64,000 bases of DNA, taken from Macrocybe gigantea (Eukaryota; Basidiomycota; Agaricomycetes; Agaricales; Callistosporiaceae). Shown here one piece after another: positions 48,703 to 59,839 of this stretch; position 1 is the first letter of the stretch; each line of letters starts with the position of its first letter. Position numbers and translations under genes: made by a program. The DNA is taken from NCBI GenBank assembly GCA_011319805.1, contig SJRY01000228.1, positions 930,001 through 994,000 on the forward strand, read 5' to 3'. The notes under the pieces are model-generated. The model had not been told where the DNA came from. It was given only the letters and a program-made list of their open reading frames with translations, and did not search any database.

Positions 48703-49226
48703 TTCATGCGATGTAAAGCTAGAACCGATTCGGTTGCTACAGAGAACCTGGTTGCGATTACTTGGGCATTGGTCGGCACTCCATGTATGTCTTGCCTGGA
48801 TCCAAAGGTAGGGAACAGAAGAAACCATGGGCCTGGGTCATGCGGCTGGGTCAACGCATAAGAACAAAGGGTCTGAGGATTGCGGACCTGCATCGCCGCA
48901 AACAGCTGTTTAGAATACATTTGCAGCTGTTGCCGCTTCAGTACTCGATACAAACGACCAGGACGACAGAGCAGACAGTACAATTATGCATTCCTTGCCA
49001 AGCTTGGCGCTGTGGCGACAGAGCTCAGATTGGGGGAGTCGCTGTTGCTGTCAAATGTGTAGAGCGCAGTTGGATCGCGCTAGAGACGCTGAGCACGGCG
49101 CTGTGGAGAACAGCGCTGGCTTGGACTCACTCGAATGAAGTCGTCCAGGACGCGCTTTGGATCGTGTTTGTTGTGGGACATGGCAGGAGACAAAAGAAAG
49201 TGCTACGGTGGCTATGACGTCACTAT
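48703..49226. other. Region between the RS/RD gene and PDX1, no confident gene
   Basis: The 524 bp lie tail-to-tail between two genes. A long minus-strand open frame overlapping the RS/RD gene appears to be a shadow of that GC-rich repeat. Only a weak two-exon candidate is listed separately. Confidence 0.5.
48984..49181 (-). CDS. Possible small two-exon protein (about 49 aa), weak
   Basis: From ATG at 49181 the frame reads MSHNKHDPKRVLDDFIR, then meets a strong GTGAGT donor; splicing to an acceptor at about 49080 continues as DPTALYTFDSNSDSPNLSS and stops at 48984. The good donor and the lack of repeats are the only support. I recognise no family. Confidence 0.22.
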
Positions 49227-50802
49227 TTAATGACCCCGCTTCGCCAGCAGTCCGCCTTTCATATCCGGGTCACTACGCAGAGTCAGAAACAAAGACCGGG
49301 GAAAAAGGATTGTTACACTCACATCGTAAGCCCGACCATCGCTGCACCTAGATCCTCCGATACCTCTGCCAGGATCTTTGGGTTGTTGTAATGTGTCACC
49401 GCCTGGACGATCGCCTTGGCCTCTTGGCCGGGTCTCCAGACTGTGTGCGACCCATCAGTCAGCGGCGCAGCAATCCTACAGAGCAATCACTCACGTGGAA
49501 GATGCCTGAGCCAACAAATACTGTTCCACTTCATCAGTCACTTGTCAGATCAGAGGAATAAAAGCCAGCCATACCGCCATCACACCCAAGTTGCATCATC
49601 AGCGCCGCATCCGCTGCGTTTCCACACCCGCATTAGCTTCCAAATCTTTGTAGGCAAACAACTCTCGCTACATACCCGGCGTCGCGACGCCTCCCGCAGC
49701 AAAGTTCACCACCGGAAGCCGCTTGAGCCGTGCTGTCTCCTTCAGTAGGTGGTACGGCGCCTGGATATCCTTGGCATACGCGTACAGTTCCTCGTCCGTC
49801 ATGACGCTCGCGCGCCGAATTTGGCTCATGACCGCCCGCGAGTGCCGCACGGCTTCGACGACGTTGCCCGTGCCAGCTTCGCCCTTGGTGCGGATCATCG
49901 CAGCACCTTCAGAGATGCGGCGCAGCGCCTCACCGAGATCGCGCGCACCGCAGACGAACGGCACCTTGAACGCATGCTTGTTGATGTGGTGCTCGTCGTC
50001 CGCAGGCGTCAGCACCTCCGACTCGTCTATGTAATCTACTCCGATAGCTTGTAGAATCTAAGAAATGGAAGGAAAAATCGACCCTCATGTCTGACCAGCA
50101 TGTAAGCGACGCTGCCCACCTGTGCTTCAACAAAGTGGCCTATGCGAACTTTGGCCATAACGGGAATCGTCACGGCATCGACGATTTCTTTGATCATTTT
50201 CGGGTCACTCTGACAGTTCGTTAGACATGTCTTATCAGGCCTGTCCGGAATCAAGTCACCATGCGAGCGACACCTCCTATATCAGACTCAGTAAAAGGCA
50301 GCATCGTAGAATTACCAGATCACACACCTTCAGCCCTGATATCCGCCGGAACCCTTTCTAGTGCCATAACGGCGCATGCTCCCGCTTCTTCGGCTATGCG
50401 TGCCTTGGAGCAAAGACCGAGCTTCTCGCACTCGGAGTCGCGAACAAAAGAAAGGATTATCTCACCTGCTCTGCATTGACGACGTCCATAATCACGCCTC
50501 CCTACTCTCCCGAGACAGGAAAAAAAAAAGATCAGCCGTCCTTGCGTCTCCTCTAGCCAATGCAGCATTCAGACCTTTAACATCTGAGCGAGCCCCGATT
50601 TGACCTGTCCGAATGCAACATCATATTAAATAAGAAGATTGCATCGTGGGTCTTGTCATCGTACCCCAAAGGTGCCCAGGCTATTCACACCCTCCCTTTG
50701 TGCACTCCGCGACGGCGCTGTTGATGGCGCGCTTGCCATTCCGACGCCCTGAGGCAAAGGGGGAGGCTGCAGCGACGGTGTAGAGTTGACCGAAGTAGTC
50801 AT
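49227..50802 (-). CDS. SNZ1: Pyridoxal 5'-phosphate synthase subunit PDX1/SNZ
   Basis: The synthase subunit makes PLP from ribose 5-phosphate, glyceraldehyde 3-phosphate and ammonia supplied by its PDX2/SNO partner, which is not in this window. The start (50802) gives [19 protein letters not shown]. The TIM barrel shows [40 protein letters not shown] (catalytic Lys), [20 protein letters not shown] and [20 protein letters not shown]. The C-terminus lies in a separate last exon that ends GLLAKRGH at TAA (49227-49229). A visible TGA after VGLTM at 49319 is bypassed by a GTGAGT donor. About six introns. Confidence 0.93.
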
Positions 50803-51030
50803 GGCTGAAGCGAATCAAGGCAGAAGAACAAAAACGATGTGCTTATGTAGAAATGCTCTGCTGACTCGAAAATTTTTGACCAACTGCTCAATCTGACTCT
50901 CTACGCCGGCTATCCATCTTATCCGTTAGTTTTTCGATTATTATGTAATCATAGGTTACATACGGACCGAAGCCTAGGGTAATGATACGTTGCCAGGAAA
51001 AAAAAAACAGAACAACACAATTGTAAATGC

Positions 51031-51476
51031 CTAGAAGCCCTTTGCCTTGAGCCACTCCACAATGTTGTTCTTCCAACGACCGCCGCTGATGATGAGGTTG
51101 CGTGATCTCAAAATTTCTATTTTCATCCGAGCGGCCTCTTCAGAATCGAGCTTAAAAAGTGTCTCCGAGAGCTCCTGTGCCAGCACCTTCGCAGAGGCAG
51201 TGACACACACGTTAGCGGGCCCTCAAGCATCAGACGTCGAAACGTACTCACATTGGCGTTCCCTTCTACGTTCCGTATCGAGACGAGGTATCTTGTACCT
51301 CCGTTCCGGATGTCAGAGTACACAGGCAGATTTCCATTGCTGTTCCGTGAGACAAAATATGGACATCGCAGTGCAGTAGATGAGTTCGCGCGGTGCGTCC
51401 CTCTGGTTGTAAACAGTGTTTGTTGCGAGAACCTTTGAACTACCTTAGCGGTCCTTGTCAAAATCGATGTTGACAT
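51031..51476 (-). CDS. IMG2: Mitochondrial large ribosomal subunit protein mL49 (Img2)
   Basis: A component of the mitochondrial 54S ribosomal subunit. Start ATG at 51476 gives MSTSILTRTAKVV, a basic mitochondrial leader. The mL49 core follows: LPVYSDIRNGGTRYLVSIRN and VEGNAN, then after an intron VLAQELSETLFKLDSEEAAR and IIEILRSRN-like residues ending NNIVEWLKAKGF at 51031. Length (about 110-130 aa) suits the family. An additional small intron may remove residues after AKVV. Confidence 0.85.
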
Positions 51477-51998
51477 GGTTCTGGTGGAGCACGACAAGTT
51501 CAGTCAGCATCCATCTGAAAAGTAGGAAGGATGCGCCTGGCTGCACCTTTGACGTTTGAGATCAGTCTAACGATGACCGCACTGGAAAGATGTTTGCTTC
51601 CCCATGACCACTCTGAAATTTCTCAGTCACGTGATCCACGCTCAAGTAAACCGTCCGTCATCAACAGGGAGTTTCTCAAACTGGCAAGCAATACAGATGA
51701 ATCCTCCAACAATGTCAACCAGAGGCGGTCCCGAAGAAATCAGACATCAACGAACAAGGTGAAATACTATATTCACAAAACATAAATCCATGCAAGTGGC
51801 CCAGCATGCAAGGAGGGCGGGAGAATGGAGAAAAGTCAGATGATAGGAAAGTCCATCAACGGCGTGGTGTCATGCAAACCACATGTCTGAGAACGTGCCA
51901 GGTGGAAAAGACAGGCCGTGGAGGAAACGACGACAGTCCAAGGCCGAGAAACTAAAAGACAGCGCTATGGTAAAACGGCAAGGCACATCTAGAGGCAA
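51477..51998. other. Intergenic region between YPT1 (3') and mL49 (5')
   Basis: The 522 bp should hold the YPT1 3' UTR and the mL49 promoter. An open frame on the + strand (51531-51785) has no family resemblance and is disregarded. Confidence 0.6.
51627..51634. promoter_or_regulatory. Palindromic TCACGTGA site upstream of mL49
   Basis: A perfect TCACGTGA palindrome sits 150 bp upstream of the mL49 start codon. It is the high-affinity Cbf1-type bHLH site in yeasts; here the role is an inference. Confidence 0.4.
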
Positions 51999-53027
51999 TC
52001 AGCAGCATCCGCCAGATTGCTGGGGTTGGACACTTTGGCCGGGCGTCACCGTGGAGGACTTGGTCGCACCCGTAGCTGTCGAAGTAGATCCCATCCTGGA
52101 AGGGTGGGCATGACATCACCTGCAAAAACGCTGAAGCAACGAGGTCCTACCTGTCTTTGATTTGCTTCGCCATCGTCAGGAACGCCTGCTCGACATTCGT
52201 CGCGTTCTTCGCTGATGTCTCAAGGAATGGAATGTTCAGTTGATCGGCAAATTCCTGGGCGAGAAGCTCAGTAAAGGGCAAAGGAAATAAAACTGGGGTC
52301 CAGCGCGGCACCTTTGCTACGCTATACTCCACAACTTTCTTGCCCGTCAGGTCCGACTTGTTCCCAACAAGCAGCTTGTTGACGCCCTCTGAAGCATATC
52401 GATCAATTTCTTGCAGCCATTGTTTCACGTTCGTGAATGTATCTAGCTTGATTCAGGAACATGTCATCCAATCTCAGAACAAAACATACCATTATCCGTC
52501 ACGTCGTACACGACGATGATGCCATGCGCGCCACGGTAGTACGACGATGTGATGGTCCTGAAACGCTCTTGACCTAGAATAATATCGATTAGACTCAGCG
52601 GGAGGGGCCTACACGGCCGAAATGACACACCTGCTGTGTCCCACTAAATATGAGAAGAACGTGCTGGGTTAGTAACAGTACATCAAGAAACGACACAAGA
52701 GGGAAAAGGGATTATAGCAGCCACTAATATAGAACAAAGGCCAGCTAAATAAGCCAAAGAGCGAGGGTTGGGACTGACAATTTGAAGTTTGACCGTCTTG
52801 CCCTCGAGCTCTATCGTGCGGATCTTGAAGTCGACGCCAATGGTGCTGATGTAGCTTTCCGTGTAGGTGTCGTCGGCGAAACGCAGGAGCAGGCAGGACT
52901 GTAGCGAAAGAGGAAAAGTTAAAGACTCCCGCCTTGCCACCTCAGCTTCGAGACCACGCACCTTGCCAACGCCCGAGTCACCGATGAGGAGAAGCTTGAA
53001 GAGATAGTCGTATTCGCTTGTGTGCAT
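51999..53027 (-). CDS. YPT1: Rab1-type small GTPase YPT1
   Basis: Controls ER-to-Golgi vesicle tethering. Start at 53027: [21 protein letters not shown]-loop GDSGVGKS, switch region [41 protein letters not shown] and [14 protein letters not shown] are all intact. The C-terminus [11 protein letters not shown] ends in the double-cysteine prenylation motif, a substrate for the geranylgeranyltransferase encoded at 31.7-33.1 kb. About seven short introns. An upstream in-frame ATG-like start (53132) is not supported because the family begins at [13 protein letters not shown] residues. Confidence 0.95.
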
Positions 53028-53469
53028 AGCTGAAAGGCAGGTGGTTGGAAGGACGAATGAAAACGACTGTACAGAAGAGGATGCGAGAGCTGGGATGCTG
53101 CGTATATGGTCAAGGCAAGGTGGCCAACTCACTTTGGCTGTGATTGTTGTTTTCAGCCGGCCGGCACCGGCACAGCCGCCCAGCTACACCTCTGAGTTGC
53201 TGCCGGCCATCAACCGAGCGCCGGCATGACAAGGCCGCATACCGATCCTAGTTTGGCGTTCATAACATAGATTACGGCTCTATTATATGTACAGTACTTG
53301 GTATCATTACTGTATTATTGATATCACTTTCCTGAACTGGAAGAAAAATTTCCGTCCGCATGTAACATAGCAAAGCAAATTGTGTCATAGATATCAAATC
53401 TTCAGCGATAGAATGCATGACCATCCTCCCCGAACTGAGTACATGGCCCGATCTCGTTGCTGGTATGAG
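53028..53469. other. Intergenic region upstream of YPT1
   Basis: The 442 bp between the YPT1 start and the zinc-cluster gene's stop contain CCGGC-rich inverted fragments near 53150-53225 and AT-rich sequence beyond 53270. No gene or clear element seen. Confidence 0.5.
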
Positions 53470-56400
53470 TTAAAGAATGGTGGGGGGAGTCATAGACATC
53501 TGGCTCAAGATAGGCTGGTCCATGGACCGAGGTCGGGGATGGTGTCGCTGGGAATAAGCCTGAAGCCCGCCCAATGTTGGGACGTCTTGCAGGGCTGCAG
53601 TGGTAACAGGCGCGTTGAAGCTGAAGTGGTCCAAATCGCTCGGCATGTGGTAGAAATTGTCATGGATATCGCCCTTGTAGCCCATAGATCCAGCCATAGA
53701 GCTGAACACAGGCGATCCTCTGGCGCTGAGGCCGGTTCCGGCACTGGTAGTAACAGAGGTGGCTGTTCCTGGTGGCGTATATGACGGCCATCCGTTTGTG
53801 CCGCGGTTGTCTACTGAGCAGGCAGTGTTCGGCGCCGACTCCACGCGCCGTGGAGATCGTAAGAGATTGAGGGGAGGTAATAATGGACGATCGTGGATCG
53901 ACGCTGTCAGAAATCCATGAGATTCCGGATGAGAGGGCAGCGACGTTGGCCTTGGCATAGCCGTATAGCGGTCATCAGCATACGTATGTGAGTGGGTACG
54001 GCCAAGGTCGATATCCGTAGGATCATAGCGCTCTTGATGGTTTAGTTTCCTATTCTCCCAGACCATTCGTACCGTTTCTTCTCGTTCCTCACTTTTCGAA
54101 AATGCCCATCTCATTTCCGCGAGGGCCGAAAGACAGATCGAAACTGCGTCCTCAACGCCAAGCCGGCTTCTGACACGACCCGAGTCTTTGTCGTCGTCAG
54201 GCGATGGATCGATTGTGTCATCATAAGAGCTAGCGGCGAGGAAGCCAGCAAAGAAACAACCATCCCTGACTAGTCCGGCATCCCATCTGAAAAGGCCAGC
54301 ACCATCCAGAGTCTGATTTGCCATGGCGAGATGACGGTCAATGATATGCAAGACGGAGGGTAGCAATCGCAAACATTGACGAGTAGCAATGATGTGAAGC
54401 TGTTGAGGAGGCAGGTAAGGAGACGAGGTAGATGAATGTGAAGAGGGGCGCGGGGGAGAGGCGGAGAATGTTGAATGATTAGACGAATCGCCGGTACTGG
54501 CATTAGATATGCACTGCTTGAGAGATTCGCGAATGATATTATCTGAAGCCGACTTCTCAGTAAGCTCTCTGAACCAGAATGCCGAAGACGTAAGTTGGCG
54601 GCGAAAACACAATTACTTACGACATTCGAAAATGAAAATCTGCGAGCGCGTACGGCCATAAGCTTCGTCCTTGGCAAGTAGAAAGCTGAACACACCTGCC
54701 AAGCGCTGACGAATTGGTCGACATCCAGAGGATCGAAACTATTCGCACTGTCTCTTAACAGACCGAACTCTTCCCAGCAGTGATTCAAATCCTCCCAGAT
54801 CTCCCGCATGCCGTGAGCATCAATAAGACCGTGAAGCTCTGCCCGTCTGGTTGCCTTAGGGCCAGTGAGGACGTTATGCACTTTCCTGCATACGGCACTC
54901 AGTTGAAGAGGAACTGAGAATAGTTGAGAGATGTGCAGGGAATTGTGCGATGCGTCCCGCCGAGACTTCGAGTCGAGCGAGTGAGGGACGAAAGTAGACA
55001 GCGAAGACGATTGCGCCAAACCAGACTGCGCGTTCTCTAGGAAGGGTGCGATGGTTCGTTGAAAGACGTCGAAATCGTCGTTATCCCTGTCGAAGATGAG
55101 TTTGATAAGGTGCGACGAGGTAAATTGACCTACATGACAAGTCGGCCACCTCGCATCCCAGTTGTAATACCTTCCTGCAGATATGCATACCAGAAAACTC
55201 GCGCATGGAGGATAGCATCATCTGATGCCGTTGTCAATGAGTGCAGCGAAGATGAGGGTCCAGGGGATGATACTGCCAATGTACAGAGGGCTTGAGTGTG
55301 TGAAAGGGCCGCCTCCGAGATGGCCAGGCGCTCAAGTGGATGAGCATCTGGTCATGGAAGCAGTAATCAGCTGCCAGATATCTTGATTCTATCGACGCAG
55401 AGATAACCGACCTTCCAGTAAGGGCAACACAAGGAGAAGAGCGCGAACGCCATCCCATGTTGGGCGTCGCATTACACCATGAAAATCGATCAGCTCCAGG
55501 ACTTCTCTGAGCATTGCTTCCGCTCGATCCTTCTTCTCTTTTCTCTTGTATTCGACGGCCTTGCTCCTCTTTTCCGGACTCCTTCGGACAATTTTGCTGT
55601 TCGATTCCGCGTCTGAAGTGGGTTGTGTCTCCGCCACGCCAGGATCCTGCGCTTCAGGTAGGCCGTGCTCATCTATACCAAATGACGCTGCCCAGACGAC
55701 CAGGATCATAGCGATAAGACCACCTTCGTGGCCAAGCGATTGTATCCCTTTGAGGTGTGCGAGAAATCGGGCTGGAAACTCTGCATGATCGAGAACCGGA
55801 CCTAGTAGAAAGAAGATGAGCATTTCCGGATGCCGGAGAACCGGGTAGATCGTGGCATTACGTTGGATGCTAAACCAGTGCCAGAATGGAGAAGCGAAAA
55901 ATTCCGCCTTCAACTGAGGTATTATACTTGGTAGCCGTGTTGTTGGGGGCGATGACAAAGACGAGTCGGGCGCAGACGCTTTCCCGTAGATCGCTCTGGA
56001 CGGATATACCCTGAATACCTGTCTGCTGACAATGATTATGATCAAGAGAGACCTACTCGACCTGTTGCAACCGGCGACCACGTCGGAGGAGTTTGACCGC
56101 CTTGACGTCAGCAAATTCGTCGCTGAGAGGGCACCAGCATTAAAGACATTGTACGATCAAAGTGGTGATAAATACTGACACGCATTTCAAGCCGCGTTCT
56201 TTGCAGTTGGAACATGCCGGGTTTGGACCGGCCGTGGCAATGGGTAAATCTTTAAGATCACATCGCACCCTACGCGCAGGCGCCAGAGTCAGTTGCGGCG
56301 GAAGAAAGGAGGTGACAAAGATATGACCTGCGCATACGACAGGCGCCACAGGCTGAGAATTGTTGACGGGACGACTTTGGTTGACCCGACGGACGACGGG

Positions 56401-56473
56401 CATACGGTGAGGGGACATTTCGGGCATTGTTAGGTTGGCCACTGGCTGCAGACGAGCCAGCTCTCGGAGACAT
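53470..56473 (-). CDS. Zn2Cys6 fungal transcription factor
   Basis: The N-terminus (ATG 56473) is MSPRAGSSAASGQPNNARNV. The binuclear zinc cluster is split by an intron: CGACRMRR, then VRCDLKDLP, NPACSNCKERGLKC, giving six cysteines. A linker KLLRRGRRLQQVE follows. The fungal transcription-factor middle-homology region is visible in the exons at 56.0-54.3 kb (FFASPFWHWFSIQRNATIYP; FPARFLAHLKGIQSLGHEGG; LLNPL-like Pro residues). The C-terminal part is Ser/Pro/His-rich and ends SMTPPTIL at 53470. The target pathway is not evident from neighbours. At least seven introns. Confidence 0.88.
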
Positions 56474-57626
56474 GGCGTGATGAAGGACAGAAAAAGAAGG
56501 ATGAAGGGTTGTTCAGGAATTTATACGAACATGGAAAGGGATGAATTACGAGAGCAGAGGCAACAATCGAAGCACCTTGGCGCGACTGTGTAGCACGACT
56601 AAAACGGATCTCAGGAAGGACTGAGAGATCTTACATGTCAGGCGAATAAATCGAGGATAGTGCAGAATTCGTTTGAATTTGTTTGGGTCGAGGACACAGC
56701 TAACCTGTGATGTGGTTGATGCTAATTGCCGGATTAACGTACAGACCTAGCATGTTCTCCGTTTTTACCTATGCTTTGAAGATTTTATTGGACCATCCGT
56801 CCAGACCAAGCACTCGAGCCTCAGCACAGATACACAACGAAATGAAACAAAAGAGGAGAGAAAGAATGTGGACCCGTCAACAAAGATGATAACGAAAATA
56901 TACCCGAAAATGGATATATGTCACACCCTGATGACCCTGTCAGAAATACCACTGCGCCCGGAGGCATTAAATTTTCATTTTCTGGCCGCACTTTGATTAT
57001 GATTTGACGTCAATTCCTTCTGTCCCATCAGGAATCCCGGGTTTCCACATTCATTGAGACCCCTGCTCTCCCCAAACATTTCAAAACTTCCTTGCAGCTC
57101 ACTCATCACGCAACCATGTCCTTTTCGGCAGTCTGTACCCAGTGCAATGGCTCACCATCCGGCAGAAGAATCATCTTGAACTTTATCTGCCCATTCTGCC
57201 AACTTTAGTCGCCACGCCGTTATTCATGTCCAACGCGAAGAATAGGGTTGAACATGCGTTTATTTCTTTTTCATGCTTTAGCACCATGATGTTATTGCAC
57301 AGCCTTCCGTCCGTCCTTGCCTCCGGGTCTTACCAAGTCGGAATTATTGTCTGCCGATGTCATAGCGTGCAGCCAATGCTTATAATAATCATATTTTATT
57401 GTGTTTTTTTTCCTTTCGCGATACCCTCGCAGAGTCTATGACTTCGTGGAGACAGGAACAAAAAAAAAAAGAGAAAAAGAGCCTCATGACCCATCCGTCA
57501 ATCGTATGGGTGCTTCTGACAAGTAGCGCGCTGATTAAAATCTCGTTTAGGAATGGTCATGATCCTAACAACAAAGTGCTTACCTCCGGGTAGCAAAAAT
57601 CTCACCCTAGCGCCACAGCGCCTCGA
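56474..57626. other. 1.15-kb region without a confident gene
   Basis: It lies upstream of the zinc-cluster gene and downstream of NOP16. It has several AT-rich tracts, an A10 run near 57461 and one tiny open frame (57116-57208). The larger open frames lack motifs and splice context. Confidence 0.5.
57116..57208 (+). CDS. Possible 30-aa Cys-rich micro-ORF
   Basis: The ATG at 57116 follows a CT-rich, AAC-ending leader that looks like a fungal 5' UTR. The peptide contains two CxxC pairs, VCTQC and ICPFC, separated by 14 residues, a spacing that could bind zinc. It stops at 57208. No family is recognised and a non-coding explanation is equally likely. Confidence 0.2.
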   Translation: MSFSAVCTQCNGSPSGRRIILNFICPFCQL

Positions 57627-58979
57627 TCAAGAATCTTGAGTTTGGGCGGAGGCCAAATCAAATAGACCAGACTTTTTCAATGCCCTCTTCAACTCCCCTG
57701 CCGTACGTTGTTCCGGATTCAACTTGCAATCCTTCGCCATCTTTTGCACATCCAAGCCATACTTCCCAACGAGAAGGCTGAGGTAGACTGCCTCGCCTTT
57801 TGACGGAAGCCTCGCTCCTGCACCTGAAATTGGTAACGACAATGTATTGGTCTTGGAGTGATGACGGATAGTGGTCGATATGCCTTCTAGTGCTATTAAA
57901 ATGGACGACACGAAATGCCGTAAAGGATCAGTGGCTTTCAATAGATAGATGAAAGATGCAAGGCAAGGGAGATAGAGATGGACGAAAAAAGAAGCATCAC
58001 TTATTGTCTGCCGACCAACGAGGTGGAAACCGTGTGAAGGTAAAACCGGCTCAAGAGGCTGCGATGACCCTGTTAATCAGAGCTTTGGTTGTGACCTAGA
58101 TGTCGTCGACATCCCGTTACAAGATAGAAGCCGGGGCGTGCGGCTAACGTGGAAGATATGCCGGGCATTCCAAATTCCCGTGGCTCAATAATATCAACGA
58201 CATATGACGGGGTTGCCATCACTGCCAAAATTGGCAGGCATGGTTCATGAAAAGGCCTTGCCGCATAGGAGGACGAGGCCGTGTCCAAGCTTGGAATAAA
58301 GAACTCACCCTTTACGACTTCTTTACCTGAACTGGGCACACTTGTGTTAAGCTCCAGTGCCCATTTATCGATTAGAGCTTCGTCGATCTCCGGTTCCTGC
58401 ATAGGAGTGAAGAAACGGTCGCCGCTATTCTGAGTTTCATCACTGAGCAAGTCCGGCAGTTCTACGCTGATTGGGTTTCCATCTTCATCGCGAATTATTC
58501 GCCCGTAGCCCGCGGGTATGGGGTCGATGACAGGTGGAATGGATGTTGTATCGATCGGCTGATCTTGCGTCAAGGCGTTTTCTAATGGCTCGACTCCTCC
58601 AGACGTCGAAGAGTTCAGAGTGTGCAGTAATCCGAGAGCAGCATAACTAAAACCAATCGCAGTCAGCGTCTCTGTTGAAAGGTTTCAGTCGACTTGTTTC
58701 CAGGGTCTGCAATGCGAGACCTATATAGTGTACATGTGCCCCGCCCGGAATCGACCGCTGCCACTCACTTCTGCCTGACTGTTTTTCGCTTGTCCCATGC
58801 GTCTTGCAAAATTTTTGGCGCTCGCAAGGCTATGGAGCTTGACATTACTGACATGGGACATGTGAAGTCCGTTCTCACATACTAGGAACCTTCTTGAGTT
58901 TCTTCCGAGAATTTCTGGGATGAGAAACTGGTCTATGTGAGGAGGAGCGACTCTTTCTGCGTTGACGAGGCTTGACCAT
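57627..58979 (-). CDS. NOP16: Ribosome biogenesis protein NOP16
   Basis: A nucleolar 60S assembly factor. The start (58979) gives MVKPRQRRKSRSSSH and RKKLKKVP. After introns come LRAPKILQDAWDKRKTVRQ and NYAALGLLHTLNSS, the family N-terminal signature. A middle segment has IIRDEDGNPISVELPD. The C-terminal signature reads YLSLLVGKYGLDVQKMAKDC, then KLNPEQRTAGELKRALKKSG. It ends at 57627. The first small exons are not visible as long open frames and were found by matching the family pattern across GT-AG introns. Divergent from QCR10. Confidence 0.9.
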
Positions 58980-59320
58980 GTTGGTTGACTGAATACGCTA
59001 TGCCTCTCGGCTCTGAGCTGTAGAAGAAAGTCGTACACGTGACCGACGAAAGTCGCACAGGTTTCGAGCTCATTATTACTCCTCGGTCGTGGGTTGAACG
59101 TTGAACGTTGAACTGTGAACCTTTCCATTTTCAAAGAGTGTAAACGCATCGTTGCTCTATCTATCAAAATGTTGTGGCATTCATGAAGAGTCACTAAGCC
59201 GTGTTTTACTGTATAATATGTCAACAACGGCATACTCCGGACAAATCCGGTGAATTCCGCGTCATGTCCTTCGAAGACTCCATGAGTACCATTCAACACC
59301 AAAAGTTCCCTTCTTCGACG
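58980..59320. other. NOP16/QCR10 bidirectional promoter region
   Basis: The 341 bp between divergent starts contain a GTTGAAC tandem repeat (listed separately). A minus-strand open frame crossing it (58721-59302) overlaps NOP16 exons in another frame and is rejected. Confidence 0.6.
59093..59113. repeat. Three tandem GTTGAAC heptamers
   Basis: Three perfect head-to-tail copies of GTTGAAC are followed by a degenerate TGTGAAC copy (to 59120). They lie about 114 bp from the NOP16 start and 208 bp from the QCR10 start. Confidence 0.85.
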
Positions 59321-59738
59321 ATGGCCAACTTAGTTTATCACCCTCAATCTACAGTCCGTTCCACTCTGAATGTGAGTTGACGTTCCAGCTTTTCAATGCA
59401 CCTTTCTTCTGTACTCGTGTTCCAACGGCGGGATGTCGACTGATGTGTGCTTTGCGGGTCTATAGTTGACGAAGAGTTGGGCGGGTAGCCTCGGAATTTG
59501 GGGTGCTGGTGTTGGTACTGCCACTCTTTTGGTACGGACGTTTTTTAATCTCGGGTCTGCATCTTTTTATCTCACTTAAGCAGCTTTTGTCCGTTACACC
59601 TTTAGTTCAGCGAGAATTCCTCGTAAAAGTTCCATTTGTAGGGTTCTCATTTCTCAGTACCTTTTCTCGTTCTGACGAATATTGTAGTTGGGTCGGTACT
59701 ACGAAGACAAGACACCTGCCTCCGACAAACCATTCTAA
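59321..59738 (+). CDS. QCR10: Ubiquinol-cytochrome c reductase subunit 10 (complex III)
   Basis: A small single-helix subunit of respiratory complex III. Four exons join in phase 0: 59321-59371, 59466-59531, 59584-59637 and 59688-59738, giving 73 residues. The protein starts MANLVYHPQSTVRSTLN, has a hydrophobic helix SLGIWGAGVGTATLLLLSV, then PLVQREFLVKVPF and the family-typical end YYEDKTPASDKPF. No single exon is long enough to stand out, so the gene is easily missed by ORF length. Confidence 0.88.
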
Positions 59739-59839
59739 TCACCATCCGTCCTTTCGCCATCCCGCTACTTAGACATGGTGCCAAACGTGTACTCCATACC
59801 AAACAATAGATCCTATTACCAACGAGGATAAAAACTGCT

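Noticed and set aside
48243..48983. 246-residue minus-strand open frame
   Set aside because: It is antisense to the RS/RD gene, whose GC-rich repeats keep the opposite strand open. It shows no family motif.
51531..51785. 84-residue plus-strand open frame
   Set aside because: Composition is random, there is no motif, and it lies in the mL49 promoter.
57461..57470. A10 run as a retroposon poly-A tail
   Set aside because: No target-site duplication or element-like coding sequence flanks it; similar A runs occur elsewhere (26.57 kb, 41.86 kb, 50.52 kb).
58721..59302. 193-residue minus-strand open frame
   Set aside because: It overlaps NOP16 exons in another frame, and NOP16 is strongly supported by its conserved segments.
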